Of a DNA stretch of 64,000 bases, positions 10,962 through 21,274 are shown in pieces; position 1 is the first letter of the stretch, and each line of letters opens with the position of its first letter. The translations under genes were made by a program, and so were the position numbers. The notes under the pieces were generated by a model, which saw nothing but the letters and a program-made list of their open reading frames with translations, searched no databases and was not told the origin of the DNA. Source of the stretch: Dendrolimus kikuchii (lineage: Eukaryota; Arthropoda; Insecta; Lepidoptera; Lasiocampidae); the NCBI GenBank assembly GCA_019925095.2, contig CM034392.1, positions 12,605,887-12,669,886 of the forward strand, in the 5' to 3' direction.

Positions 10962-11035
10962 ACTACTATGGATACTACGTATATTATAACCACAAACTAC
11001 TATGGATACTACGTATATTATAACTTCTCCAGCAA
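10962..11035 (+). repeat. Two tandem copies of a 33-bp unit (ACTACTATGGATACTACGTA)
   Basis: The unit AACTACTATGGATACTACGT followed by ATATTATAAC occurs twice head to tail. The same core occurs inverted at about 3231-3252 and 3749-3772. Origin unknown. Confidence 0.7.
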
Positions 11036-11352
11036 CCGGCATAGACAATACAGTCAATACACTATATATCTTCCCAGTGAATCTCCCCTTCATAATCGAA
11101 AAACCAAAAATGTACGGAAACTAGCGCCATCATGTGGCCCAGGAATATCAAAAATTATAATTAGTTTCCATTTAGTGCACTTAACTTCACTTAAGATGGC
11201 GCTACGCAATATTGTTGAATAAATACATCGCACTGACGAGATCTTAAGAGCATAAATGAAACCACAAGTTATGGTCATATTTGATGAATCTCGCATATTT
11301 TGAAATAAAGTTATCGTGTGAACCATTTTTTACTTTTGGCATAAGTTATAAA

Positions 11353-11411
<59 letters not shown>
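11353..11411. repeat. (TA)n microsatellite
   Basis: About 55 bp of alternating T and A after GTGTG. Simple sequence, capable of cruciform formation. Confidence 0.95.
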
Positions 11412-11413
<2 letters not shown>

Positions 11414-11593
11414 ATTTTTGAACTAACTTTATTGTCTTTCCCTTTATTTCAATCTAGAACAAGTTATAACTTATAAGTATCATCTAGTGGAATTTATAGT
11501 ATTGATTGTAGCGCCATCTAGCGGACCGGGTAAATGATATTTTATGCCAGAGAGAACTCATCTATTTTATATATAGTGTATTATTTATTACGA

Positions 11594-11843
11594 CAAAGTA
11601 ACCCACAGACATACTAGTGGGTATTTGCCTGTCTGGATTATTCCCCTGATCTGTATTCCGCCATAACGACCTTGAGTTGTATTATAGCATTAATGAAGAG
11701 CTTCCAGTCTCCCCCATCGAGGCCGACTGCACATTGGCAGCATATCTGGTGTTGTAAATGTCCATAGGGGACACTGGACAGTAACCACTTTCCATAACGT
11801 GGGCCGTCAGCCTGTCTGCATGTTCTCTAGCAATTAAAAGAAA
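11594..11843 (+). repeat. Old copy of A-tailed repeat 'family S'
   Basis: Diverged relative of the roughly 300-bp family described at 15073-15394. Shared blocks include GGGTATTTGCCTGTCTGGAT, CGACCTTGAGTTGTATT, GTTGTAAATGTCCATAGG and GTGGGCCGTCAGCCTGTCTG, ending AGCAATTAAAAG. Confidence 0.75.
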
Positions 11844-12059
11844 TCAATGTTATTGAATACCGTCATGTCCTTTCAGTTATGTGCCTTTCTATCAAATTGA
11901 TTCAATTTCGTTGTTACATCTAATACCGGTTATATTCAATCTATGGCCCGCCGAGCTTTTGTAGGTGGCTAGATTTTAGAGTTAATGGACGTTTAAGCGG
12001 TGGGGCCTTACTTATAATTTATTGTTATCATGTCCCAAATCAAAAGGCGCATTTCGAAT

Positions 12060-12310
12060 CCTGGCCAGAATATATGCACCAGTTATTTTCATCTGCGATA
12101 ATGTTCCAGATATAAGCCGCTTCACGCAAATATGGCGACAGGATTAATGCGTTATTTGAGATGCGACATTGTAAATGACGTTAAATATTGACAGATAACG
12201 TATCATATATATGTACACTAATGTGGCTATGTGTTAACTGCGTTATTTTTTAACGCTTTGAATATTCGGTCACAGTCCAAATCGTTAACACCATCGCAGG
12301 TGCGGTCGTA
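12060..12310 (+). repeat. Short TIR element 'family T' (MITE-like), diverged copy
   Basis: Contains ATTAATGCGTTATTTGAGAT, AATGACGTTAAATATTGACA and TTATTTTTTAACGCTTTGAA, the blocks of the family best preserved at 42063-42297, where the ends are inverted repeats of GCTTCATCTGCG. Confidence 0.7.
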
Positions 12311-12353
12311 CCTTTAGGCAGTTTTGTGCCATAGTGCATAACGATGAATATAG

Positions 12354-12745
12354 CTTTTTTTTAATGCGCAGGGGGAATACATGTTGTACCATACTGGGTC
12401 CATTCAATGGGGAGAGGACCAATCTCCAGCGAGAAGCGCCGCGCAGCGTGTGCGTGCAATCTGGTACCGTCGGTCGCAAATACCTCGCTAAACCTAAACC
12501 TGCGTCCTGTTACCCGCGCGTCTGTTGGAAGAACATGAGGTTTACAACAAAGTTACTCACATGTTCATCTGCCCATCAAGCTTTGGTTACCCTGGGATGC
12601 AGAGTGGCCAACTTTACCAGCAGAGGTTAGTCCCGCCGCATCCCCAAGCACAGCGGACCCTTGCGATGGAACCACGGGAGGAAATTTTGCGCATACCTGT
12701 GTCTCCGGAGGCCAGTCTGACGGCGGCGTCCGGGTATATTTAAAA
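12354..12745 (-). mobile_element. R1-type LINE 3' fragment (degenerate)
   Basis: The left end is a T run (minus-strand A tail), then on the plus strand CATACTGGGTCCATTCAATG, matching ATACTGGGTCCTTTGCAAGG in the fragment at 58193-59070. Farther right, GCGCATACCTGTGTCTCCGG matches the region coding the LINE C-terminus at 58575. Coding capacity is lost. Confidence 0.65.
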
Positions 12746-12767
12746 TGAAAAGCAGAATGTTAACCTC

Positions 12768-12855
12768 GGATGAAAGGCCTATTTAGGCACTCGAACTATT
12801 AGCGCCTTCGCTACGCTCGCCAAACTATCTCATGCCTAACTAGGTCACTTTCACC
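12768..12855. repeat. Palindromic repeat, copy 1
   Basis: Inverted arms GGATGAAAGGCCTATTTAGG CA and TGCCTAACTAGGTCACTTTC ACC enclose a core with TAGCGCCTTCGCTACGCTCG. A near-identical unit is at 14777-14867. Confidence 0.75.
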
Positions 12856-13166
12856 TCTCGTGTAACAATCTGCTATTAAACATTGCTGGGACGCTGAGAT
12901 TATATCACAGTTTCGCCGTGGGTGATACCCAATGAGGAATCGCGTAATATTTTAAATTTAGCAAAATGATTACATACCTACGTAAATCTATAACAAGACC
13001 ATTTGTTGTTTATTTTCGCCGTAATATAGGACTAAAGGTTATCTTTAGCGGTATCAATGAACAATAATTAAGTCATGGCTAAACATACAAGTAGTTAGTC
13101 AATTAACTGCTGACGGTTTACTACGTTCATTGCTAAAGGAAGTCTCGATAACTGTAAACCGTTACA

Positions 13167-15797
13167 ATGTTTTTTTTTACTAACTTACTTTGTATTCTTT
13201 TTTTATCATTGACTTTTGAAGTAAATGGGAAACTTAGGCGTCCATATATTATTGATATACGTTCCGTATGCAGAGTTAAAACATCGTGTTTAGACTGTTT
13301 AAAGCTAAAACATTGTTCTTGGTGTCCAACTGAGAAAAAGTGTTTCTCAAATCAAATTCCAGCGTTCGAAGATTATTGTAAGAATGACACTATAAAACAC
13401 AACGAATATGGATGTAAGTTATATCTTTATCATTGTATAAAACTGTTACTTATATAATTAATTATACAAGTGACTACCTTTCTAAAAAGAAAATGTTCAA
13501 AAATGAGAAACTGGAAAAATTCAATACAAAAAAAACCGTCTTCTTCCATTTGGGACCATCAAGGGCAGGGAGGAATATATCATAGGTATAACACATATAT
13601 GCGAGTATACATTTTAGGAAGTTGGTTTGTTCCTTCTATACAGCCATAAGTTATCAGCCTAGTATTTTATTTGCATAACTCTTTTGCAGTTAGTTTAGAA
13701 GAAAACGCCGAATGCTCCTGTGCCGGCGGTCAATTGGAACGCCATTGCTATCCAACAGATGTAACGGAAGGTGTACAATGTTCAGGAAGAGGGAAATGTG
13801 TTTGTGGTCAATGTGTATGTGATACAAATCCGGATTCAGAAAATCCAACTATGGTATGAGATATGCTCATAGATAAATACAAGTAAATTTCTTCATTTTC
13901 AAAATTGCTTTGAATAAGATGTCATAATAGACGCATTTTTTTTTACAAAAATGACAGATTTTGTCAAAGGTTTAAAATTACAAAAAGTTACCGAAAGTAT
14001 CGTAACTAATTAGCCATTTGGACAAAACGTAAATCTTATAAAATCTTTACATAATAATTAATTTTATACATGGTGAGATGGACTACTTATGATTTAAGCA
14101 TTTTAGGAGATTAAAAATTCTGAAAAGCCTGGTTGGTTGAGAGAAATTATTCAATGGATATTGAATAAAATAATTTTCATTGAAAATATTGTTTGAGTTG
14201 TGACGTCTTGATGTTTTTCATAATTATCAATATCTCATATTCTGAAAGTGTATAGAGTATAAAGATAGTATATATAGTATAGTGCTTGGAGTTACTTAAC
14301 AGGGATGAAAACTGCATTTTTTGTCCCTGGGAAACTATTCTCCCTGCTGACAAAAACTTTAGAAAACTATGCGAACCATAAATAAAACAATCGACTCATG
14401 TCCCAACGTTTTATAGACACTGTTAAATCGCGGCATGAATTGTAATAAAAAATATCAACTATTTTGTAACATTATTTTATACTTATGAATGAATTACTTT
14501 TCACTAATTTATTATTTAATGTACATAAATTTGAGCTTAATATTTACTATCATCACTGACAAAAAAACTGGCTGGTAAAATACCACAGAAAAAAAGGTTA
14601 CTTGACGTTTCATAAGTGATGTACGTGATGAAGTTTCATCAGATTTAGACAACGAGTACATTGAATATATAAAGAGATTTAGATATGGATTTTATTACTG
14701 AAGTAGTTGTTTGTTTACCTATCGGTTTTTATTTACTTTCCTTATATTCGAAATGAAAAGCAGAGTGTTAATCTCGGGTGAAAGGCCTAATTAGGCACTC
14801 GAATTTTTAGCGCCATTGCTACGCTTGTGCGCCAAACCATCTCTTGCCTAATTAGGTCAATTTCACCTCTTGTATATCAATCTATATTGCATTTCGTAGA
14901 TTAAAAGGTAGACGGGGACACAATTTTCACGTCGTTGGGGTTTGAATAACTTGTCACCTATTTTGAATTTAATAAAAAAAACATTAAGTTTTTATGATCT
15001 GACTAACAATATATACACGACTATGTACATACAATGAACATTTTTTTGCACCCTTATCTTATATCTACCTTATCCGTGCAGGAACAGAGAAAGAATACAA
15101 TTTCCTGCGGCCGGGCGGCCTGTCGTAAGAGGCGACAAAACAACCCACAGCCAGGTGGTAGGGCATTTGCCCGACTGGATGGCTACCACCCCTGGTCTAA
15201 AGTATGTCGCCATAACAACCTTGAATTGTGTTCCGGCATTAGTGACCAGGTTCCAGTTTCCCTTAAGAGAGCAGCAGCGCATTTGTAGCATCTTTGGTGT
15301 TGCAAATGTCCATAGGTGATGGTAACTGCTTTCCATCGAGTGGGCCGTCTGCCTATCTGCTGAACTCCAGCAATAAAAAAAAAATAAAAAAAAACCCTTT
15401 GTAACATGCATGGCGACCACCCCCAGGCCATCTTTACTTTTTTCGCGAGGTCACTTCATTACTTTGTAGCACTAAGTAAATAGATTAAACCTTTATTTCA
15501 AATTCACTCATACAGTTAGGTATTCGAGAAAATTAACTGTGACATACTCGGACGGACGGACAGCCGGACATAGCGATTACATGAGGGTTTCGTTTTTGAG
15601 CAAATGTCTATGGAATCTTTAAAAATAATTTTTGTTTTCAGGTTATCATGGGGGAGTATTGTGAATTCGACAATTTTTCCTGTAGGGGTTCAAAGTGTAA
15701 CGAAGGCCCGTATTTTATTGACCAAACTGTAAGGGAAGATGTAGAAGAAGACTATACTAGTCCTGATATTGATCATACGGAACCAACATCTATTTGA
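13167..15797 (+). CDS. Secreted mini integrin-beta-like protein (PSI + I-EGF only)
   Basis: Three exons: 13167-13413, 13690-13853, 15642-15797 (567 nt, 188 aa), GT-AG sites, frames join exactly. Residues 1-22 form a signal peptide (MFFFTNLLCILFLSLTFEVN G). A PSI-like module follows with Cys spacing like integrin beta N-termini (VCRVKTSCLDCLKLKHCSWC, then CFSNQIPAFEDYC). Exon 2 gives an I-EGF-type module (ECSCAGGQLERHC, CSGRGKCVCGQCVC) and exon 3 a further part (MGEYCEFDNFSC). The acidic tail ends HTEPTSI. Integrin beta chains are about 800 aa with a beta-I domain between PSI and EGF repeats; here that domain, most EGF repeats, the membrane helix and the cytoplasmic tail are absent. Intact frame and introns argue against a processed pseudogene. 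It could be a secreted modulator of integrin function; that is inference. Intron 2 holds a palindromic repeat and a family S copy. Confidence 0.75.
14777..14867. repeat. Palindromic repeat, copy 2 (in intron 2 of the integrin-like gene)
   Basis: Arms GGTGAAAGGCCTAATTAGGC A (14777-14797) and TGCCTAATTAGGTCAATTTC ACC (14845-14867) can form a stem; the core reads TTTTAGCGCCATTGCTACGC. Similarity to copy 1 extends left over AAATGAAAAGCAGAGTGTTA. Confidence 0.8.
15073..15394 (+). mobile_element. A-tailed retroposon-like repeat 'family S', full-length copy
   Basis: About 320 bp from TCCGTGCAGGAACAGAGAAA to CTGCTGAACTCCAGCAATAA and a long A tail. Contains CCTGCGGCCGGGCGGCC, CAGCCAGGTGGTAGGGCATT and GATGGTAACTGCTTTCCATC. 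At least ten copies of both orientations occur in this window. It has no ORF of its own; the A tail and variable 5' truncation suggest mobilisation by a LINE. No tRNA-like boxes found, so a SINE or a LINE 3' end are both possible. Confidence 0.85.
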
Positions 15798-15964
15798 AGA
15801 AAAAATCGCCATTGTCGTTATCTTTTCTGTAAGAACTAAGAAATAGCTGTATTTAAATACGATATCGTTCGCGTTTTTATAAGGAAACGTCTTATATCTT
15901 GCAAAACTTGTTTATTATTATTTTTCTAAAATCAAATTTACAGGCGATAGACTATTATATTTTT

Positions 15965-16345
15965 CTACCAATAAGAATCATAATCCCAGTGCTTTAGCGC
16001 ACGTGTAAACGACACCGCCAGCGCGTCGCCAGCCTGTGTAGACTTGAGTGACTGCATCGCCAACGCAACGCCAATGTACTCTTCGCGCGCCGCCTCCGCA
16101 CCGATGCCGTGCCGTAAATAGGGCTGTGCCACCGGTGCCCAGGCACAGGGCGTAGACTCTGGGGGTCGCAAGAATGGCCAGACCAGGCAGGACTATTATT
16201 TTTTTGATTTGCTCCTGATAAGTTCCTGCTGCGCACCTAGTGCTCGATTCCAACACATACGCATGCCAGTATCATCAAAAGCGTCTGTTAAATTAGACAA
16301 AACATTGCGCTCAGCTGTTTGGCAGCGCACGAGCGTATTTGAGTT
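15965..16345 (-). pseudogene. Unidentified protein-like fragment, broken reading frame
   Basis: On the minus strand, 16345-16196 reads in one frame as NSNTLVRCQTAERNVLSNLT DAFDDTGMRM CWNRALGAQQELIRSKSKK then stop. After a gap and frame change, 16171-15965 reads YLRHGIGAEAAREEYIGVAL AMQSLKSTQAGDALAVSFTR ALKHWDYDSYW then stop. Both look like genuine protein sequence and are GC-rich against an AT-rich background. No start codon or splice arrangement joins them cleanly. It may be a decayed gene or retrocopy, or the last exon of a gene disrupted by the mariner at 16471. I do not recognise the family. Confidence 0.35.
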
Positions 16346-16470
16346 CTAGTTCTTTAAAAAAATAGATTCTTCTTCCAAACGATTAGATAATTGGTCCACC
16401 AACACCAAGGACCTTGTGTGTTATTTCTTATTTCATCACCCTGAATGAAATAAAGTAGTTTAATAATATT

Positions 16471-17746
16471 AGGTTGGGGAAAAAGTTTCTTCGCATTTTA
16501 TATAAAAATTCAAAAGATTTTTTTATAAAGTTTATTTACATTTGACTAAAGTATGTAGGTGCCATTTTGTTGGATAACTTTTTGCCATCTTGTAGATAGG
16601 GATGTGATCCCATTGCTATAAAAATTTTGGGGCTTCTGATCAAAAAACTGCGACAAGTGGTTTTGGCAGTTCTCTCGTGATGTTAACCTGACACTGCCTA
16701 AGGAATTCTGCAGAGACCGAAACAGGTCAAAATCTGAAGGTGCAAGGTCAGGACTATACGGCGGATGCATTAACACCTCCCAGCCAAACTCTCGTAATTT
16801 TTGCTGAGTGGCTAAAGATGTGTGAGGTCTAGCGTTATCATGGTGAAAAACCACCTTCTGTTGATTAATTCCGGCCGCTTTCTCTCAACTTTTTGCTGTA
16901 ATCTCATCAGTTGTTCGCAGTACAGTTCAAAATCGATGTTCCTGCCTGGCGGTAACAGCTCATAATGAATAATGCCCTTCCAATCCCACCATACACACAG
17001 CATCACCTTATTGCGAGTTAACCCGGGTTTCGCCACAGTCTGTGAAGCCTGACCGGCCTTTGATCACGATCTTTTTCGCTAGTTCTTGTCGTACGTGATC
17101 CACATTTCATCACCAGTTATCAGCTTCTTCAAAAATGGTTCGGTTTCATTACGTCGTAATAAAGAATCACAAATGAGTACACGGTTCATTAGGTTTCTTT
17201 CAGTGAGCTCATGAGGCACCCAAATATCGAGCTTTTTTGTGTACGCAGCTTTTTTCAAATGCGCCAAAACCGTTTTGTGTCAATTCTCAGTTCTCCAGCT
17301 ACATCGTAACTACTAATATGCCGATCTTGCTCCACTTTTTCAAAAATGGCATCAATTTTATCCGTAACAGGGCAAACAGAGCGACGTGCATTTTTGATAT
17401 CAAAATTTCCGGATTGAAAACGCTTAAACCAAATTTGCGCTACTCTCACAGATACTGCATTAGGTCCATAAACATCACAAATTTTTTTCGCTGCTTGTAT
17501 TGCATTTTTACCTTTTTTGTAGTAACATTTTAAAATGTATAGAATTTCTTCATTAGATTCATTCATTTTAACAATAAGATAAACAAATGAAAATCACACA
17601 TTTTCCTAATTTGAATTTGGAATTGTGTTCTTTAAAATTAAAACTTTTTAATGATACCAAAACCAGCCAGATACAAATGGTATGGCCAAAGAGATCTTAT
17701 TACAAGTTCATACATACTATATGCGAAAAAACTTTTTCCTCAACCT
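16471..17746 (-). mobile_element. Mariner transposon B (near full length, inactive)
   Basis: About 1.28 kb bounded by inverted ends AGGTTGGGGAAAAAGTTTCT TCGCAT (left) and the inverse of TAGGTTGAGGAAAAAGTTTT TTCGCAT (right), next to TA dinucleotides. Minus-strand transposase pieces cover the whole protein: helix-turn-helix start SNEEILYILKCYYKKGKNA, VSVRVAQIWFKRFQSGNFDI, KKLDIWVPHELTERNLMNRV, the first catalytic Asp (LITGDEMWITYD), the second (VFHHDNARPHTSL) and the third (HPPYSPDLAPSDF). Similar ends and protein occur at 49560-50129. Confidence 0.93.
16546..17566 (-). pseudogene. Mariner transposase pseudogene (DD34D)
   Basis: The transposase is split over four overlapping open segments (17566-17255, 17267-17079, 17036-16812, 16854-16546) by frameshifts and at least one stop. 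All three acidic catalytic positions of the DD34D triad can be located in the pieces. One frameshift falls just before the second catalytic Asp. No intact protein. Confidence 0.85.
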
Positions 17747-17759
17747 AGTATAGTAATAT

Positions 17760-18366
17760 TTCAAACCAACTATCTTTCTTACTTCGGTATTACGAACGCG
17801 GTCCGCGAGCGTCACTCCGCAGATTTTGCGCAGTGCTCGCATCTCGACCGCGTTTATTCTACTTTCATGCTCTTTCTTCCATACCCAACTCTCGCTTCCA
17901 TACGTGAGCGTAGATACCAGCACCGCGTTGTGTACGGCGAGCTGGGCCTTCTGGCTGAGGTTCTTAGCGCCTAGAAGTTTATCTAACGCTCCATTCAAAC
18001 TATTCCCCAAATTCACTCTTCTTTCTATATCAGTGGTGTACCTTCCATCCCTGCTAAAAGCACATCCAAGATATACAAACTCATTCGATTGCTCCAGCAT
18101 AACATCATCGACCATTATCCTTGCATTCGTTCTGGTTTCTTCTCTTTCAAGCACCATAACCTTTGTTTTCTTCGCATTCAAATGTAAGCCTCTCGCCTGA
18201 CAGTCATCTTTCATCATTGTGACTAGTGTTTGCAGTTCCGATGGCGATTGGGCTAAAAGCACAGCATCATCCGCATAAAGCAAGGTGCTTACAACTAGAT
18301 CACTCATCCGCACCCCAACATCCATCAATCTTATTCTCTGGAGACAATCGTCCAGGTATAGGATGA
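17760..18366 (-). mobile_element. RTE-type LINE reverse transcriptase fragment
   Basis: Minus strand reads LFILYLDDCLQRIRLMDVG, STLLYADDAVLLAQSPSELQ (catalytic YADD), HLNAKKTKVMVLERE, NEFVYLGCAFSRDGRYTTDI, and LRKICGVTLADRVRNTEV, the RT palm-thumb and C-terminal region of RTE-like elements. Only the 3' half of the RT remains. It abuts the right end of mariner B, and the last codons of its frame run into the mariner terminus. Confidence 0.85.
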
Positions 18367-18574
18367 ACAGCAAAGCCGACAGCACGTATAGTATAGTAAT
18401 AGCGGCACATAAATGCCGCACTGCTGGGCTCAAGCCTCCCACTACACGGGGGGGGGGATGGGGGACATTATGCTTGTCCAAGGCGGCTTGGCGGGTATGA
18501 CGCATCGACTATCACGATGTACAGGTTTCATCACGATGTTTTCCTTCACTATTGTTAAGCAAAGATAGAAAACT

Positions 18575-18668
18575 GCCTAAGTGGTGCATGCGTACCGGCT
18601 AGGATTCGAATCCGCGCCCTTTGAGTTTGGGACGCGTCCGCTAGCCATTGCGCTGCCACGACTTTACT
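18575..18668 (-). repeat. tRNA-derived SINE head
   Basis: On the minus strand GTGGCAGCGCAATGGCTAGC (box A-like, resembling the arginine tRNA D-arm region) is followed by GGCGCGGATTCGAATCCTAG (box B: GATTCGAATCC). The sequence between 18370 and 18575 may belong to the same SINE. A functional tRNA is unlikely as no acceptor stem pairing is visible. Confidence 0.65.
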
Positions 18669-19104
18669 ATTCCAATGTAGTGTCATAGACAAGTTAAGCC
18701 AAATCTAAAGTTAGATATTACATTAGAAAATGATTAAAGATATTTGTGTGAATCCGCCGTTTTAATTCTTTCTTATTTTTTTATTTTTTTTAACTGGTCG
18801 CAAATCCAATAAGAGAATCAGCAGTTATCGATTGTAAAAGTTATTCAATTTGAATGATAAATAACATCTATAGCGTGGTTGGTAATGACTTTTCTATAAC
18901 GGTAATTACCACAAGTTAATGGGAATGATAAAAAAGATTAAATAACACATACTTTGTATAACTTTAATCATAATAAAATATCACAAATCAACGATTGATA
19001 GAAAACATTGCAATAGCACAGTAAAATTATTTTTTTGATAAAGCACACATTGATTTAAGGAAAAAAATACTAGAAGCCTAAAATAATTATTTTACTGTAC
19101 AGGC
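18669..19104. other. AT-rich intergenic, nothing recognised
   Basis: No gene or repeat recognised. Confidence 0.5.
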
Positions 19105-19255
19105 TATTCGATTCTGGAACGCGCTACCTGTTACTGCTAGACAAGTTTAATAACTAACAATATTTAAAAACATGACAAAAAAAGCACTACCTGCTACATA
19201 CTGATGTTTGATATTTTTACGTTTATTTATGTATATGTATATATGTATCATATGC
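19105..19255 (+). mobile_element. 3' terminal fragment of the LINE family at 690-2596
   Basis: TACAGGCTATTCGATTCTGG AACGCGCTACCTGTTACTGC followed by AACAATATTTAAAAACATGA matches the C-terminal codons of the LINE at 769 (QAIRLWNELPVTVRQ ... FKNMTKK), then the 3' tail TATTTATGTATATGTATATA. A strongly 5'-truncated insertion with a broken frame. Confidence 0.85.
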
Positions 19256-19984
19256 ATGTAACCTTTACCGACATTACTCGATAATACAACATTTACCAAA
19301 GTAATGTATATTTTTTTACATCATCAGAAAGTAGAGATTTCAACGAACAAATAGCCCACTGACTTTTTTAAAAAGCTGATATTTTGATGTGAGAATTTTC
19401 GTTTAAAAATTAGGGTTCTTGTTCGATATTAAGTCAAAATAAGTTGGAAAAATAAATATTTTAAATCAAACAAATTACAGTGTCTTTGGGAAATAAAAGG
19501 GCAAGTTTTCACCAAATTTCATGGAAAAATATCTTTTTTTTGTAAAAGATAGAAATAAAAAAGCAAAAACTTGGTTATTTGAATTTTTCACATATATTTT
19601 GAGGTTATGTGAAAAAAAAATAAATACAAAAGTTGTAGATCTTCTTATTATCTACAACTTTGCCAGTTATAGTTTTCCATAGGACTTCTAGTGTTGCCGT
19701 AAATCATGATAAACTGTTTTTTACCCTTAAAAACTCACCCCCTTCCATCTCTATATATAGTGTATCATCTATGCCCTTCCACTTCCCGACCTCAGATCAC
19801 CCGTAAATTATTTTCGTTTCATTTTTTTTATATTCTCTTCGTCTTTTAGCCTACTATTACTTTTTTGGTTTCAAAAATTATCGACCCTATTCTATATAGA
19901 ACATTTGAGAAATAAAATTAATGACGGTACCGCGACGGTATTAACGAATTTCTGTGACAAAACTTTTTTAATTTGTACATATAT
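19256..19984. other. AT-rich intergenic, nothing recognised
   Basis: Contains a short inverted motif around AAAAGTTGTAGATCTTCTTA TTATCTACAACTTT (about 19628-19662), and otherwise no gene or known repeat. Confidence 0.5.
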
Positions 19985-20405
19985 ATACTAGCTTCTGCCC
20001 GCGATTTCGTCCGCGTGGAATGGTTAAAAAAAGTAAGTTAAAAAAACCCTCCCGATTTTAAAACATTCTTCATTGGTGCTCCGCTCCTATTGGTCTTAGC
20101 GTGATGATATATAGCCTAATTGTTTTTTAATGTATAAATTGTTTTATTGTATGATGATGATACCGGCAATATCAATACTTAATTAGGTGCATAAGTTGTA
20201 TAATAAGCTGTTTAAGTAATTACAGTTTTTTAACTATCCCACGGGAACTCTTTGATTTTTCGGGATCAAAAGTATCCTATATGTTGACCAGGGATATAAG
20301 CTACCACCATACAAAATTTCATTTAAATCGGTCCAGTCGTTTCGGAGATTAGCCAGTACAAACAGTCAGACAAACTGACAAACAGATAAACAGAGAAACA
20401 AAAAA
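19985..20405 (-). repeat. Helitron- or RTE-related dispersed repeat
   Basis: Begins ACTAGCTTCTGCCCGCGATT TCGTCCGCGTGG, a very common lepidopteran terminal sequence, and ends in AAATCGGTCCAGTCGTTTCG ... CAAACAGTCAGACAAACTGA. Read on the minus strand it would end in a GC hairpin and CTAGT, as Helitrons do. Confidence 0.55.
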
Positions 20406-21274
20406 CTTGAAAAAAAATCTAAATTTGTTCAATTTCACTTCTTTATTTTCGATTTTATGGGTATTTAGCATTGAGATAAATAATTAAGCAAATAATATAC
20501 GAGTGACAATATGTAATTGACTTTTTAATAACTTACAATTTCATAAAGAATAATAAATATTAATTTATGAAAACAGTTGTTGAAATATTCTTTAATGCAG
20601 ATATATGCTTTCCCATCTCTATAACTCTCAATAACTAACATTAAAGCTAAATTTCGTGTGTTTGTCCGAAAATATGGATCGCCGCGTGAAACGGAACACA
20701 TCTGGCTGTTTTACCGACGGCATAAATACATTTAGTTAAATAACATGGGAGACCGCCTCATGCAAGACATCTTAAATACGTTTTGTGTAAAACGTGTTTA
20801 GGCAGTTTAATATGATTAACTAAATTTGATTTAAAGACGATCGTTGTGCAAGCGGGCTTTAATACTCAACTTTTTTTTGTAAATGGTAATAACGATAAGT
20901 GCGTGTTTATTGAAATAATAAATTAAATACAGGTGGCATACTATTTTAAATACGCCTTACGTAAAAACATGTAAGAAATGTCATGTAAAGTAAAAAAATG
21001 CAGCTATGATATTTAATTTCTTATTTCCTACCATATTCGCCATTCATGGATTTCCGCGGATTGACCTAATATAACTAAAATTTTATTCAAAATTTTTGTT
21101 TAGTTTCAGATCAAAACGCGAAGACAACTGTCTATAACATTCTCAACAAATAAAAGATATGGGATTTTTTACAGTTACATTTTTACTGGACGATTATTAT
21201 ACCTACTACTTTGAATAATTATACACCTACTAGTCCTTCTTCCGTGTATAATGCTTACAACGTTAATGGTTTAA
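20406..21274. other. AT-rich intergenic, nothing recognised
   Basis: No gene, RNA gene or recognisable repeat. Confidence 0.5.

Noticed and set aside
18575..18668. A functional arginine tRNA gene on the minus strand
   Set aside because: Box A and B are visible, but the anticodon arm and acceptor stem do not form; it is a SINE head.
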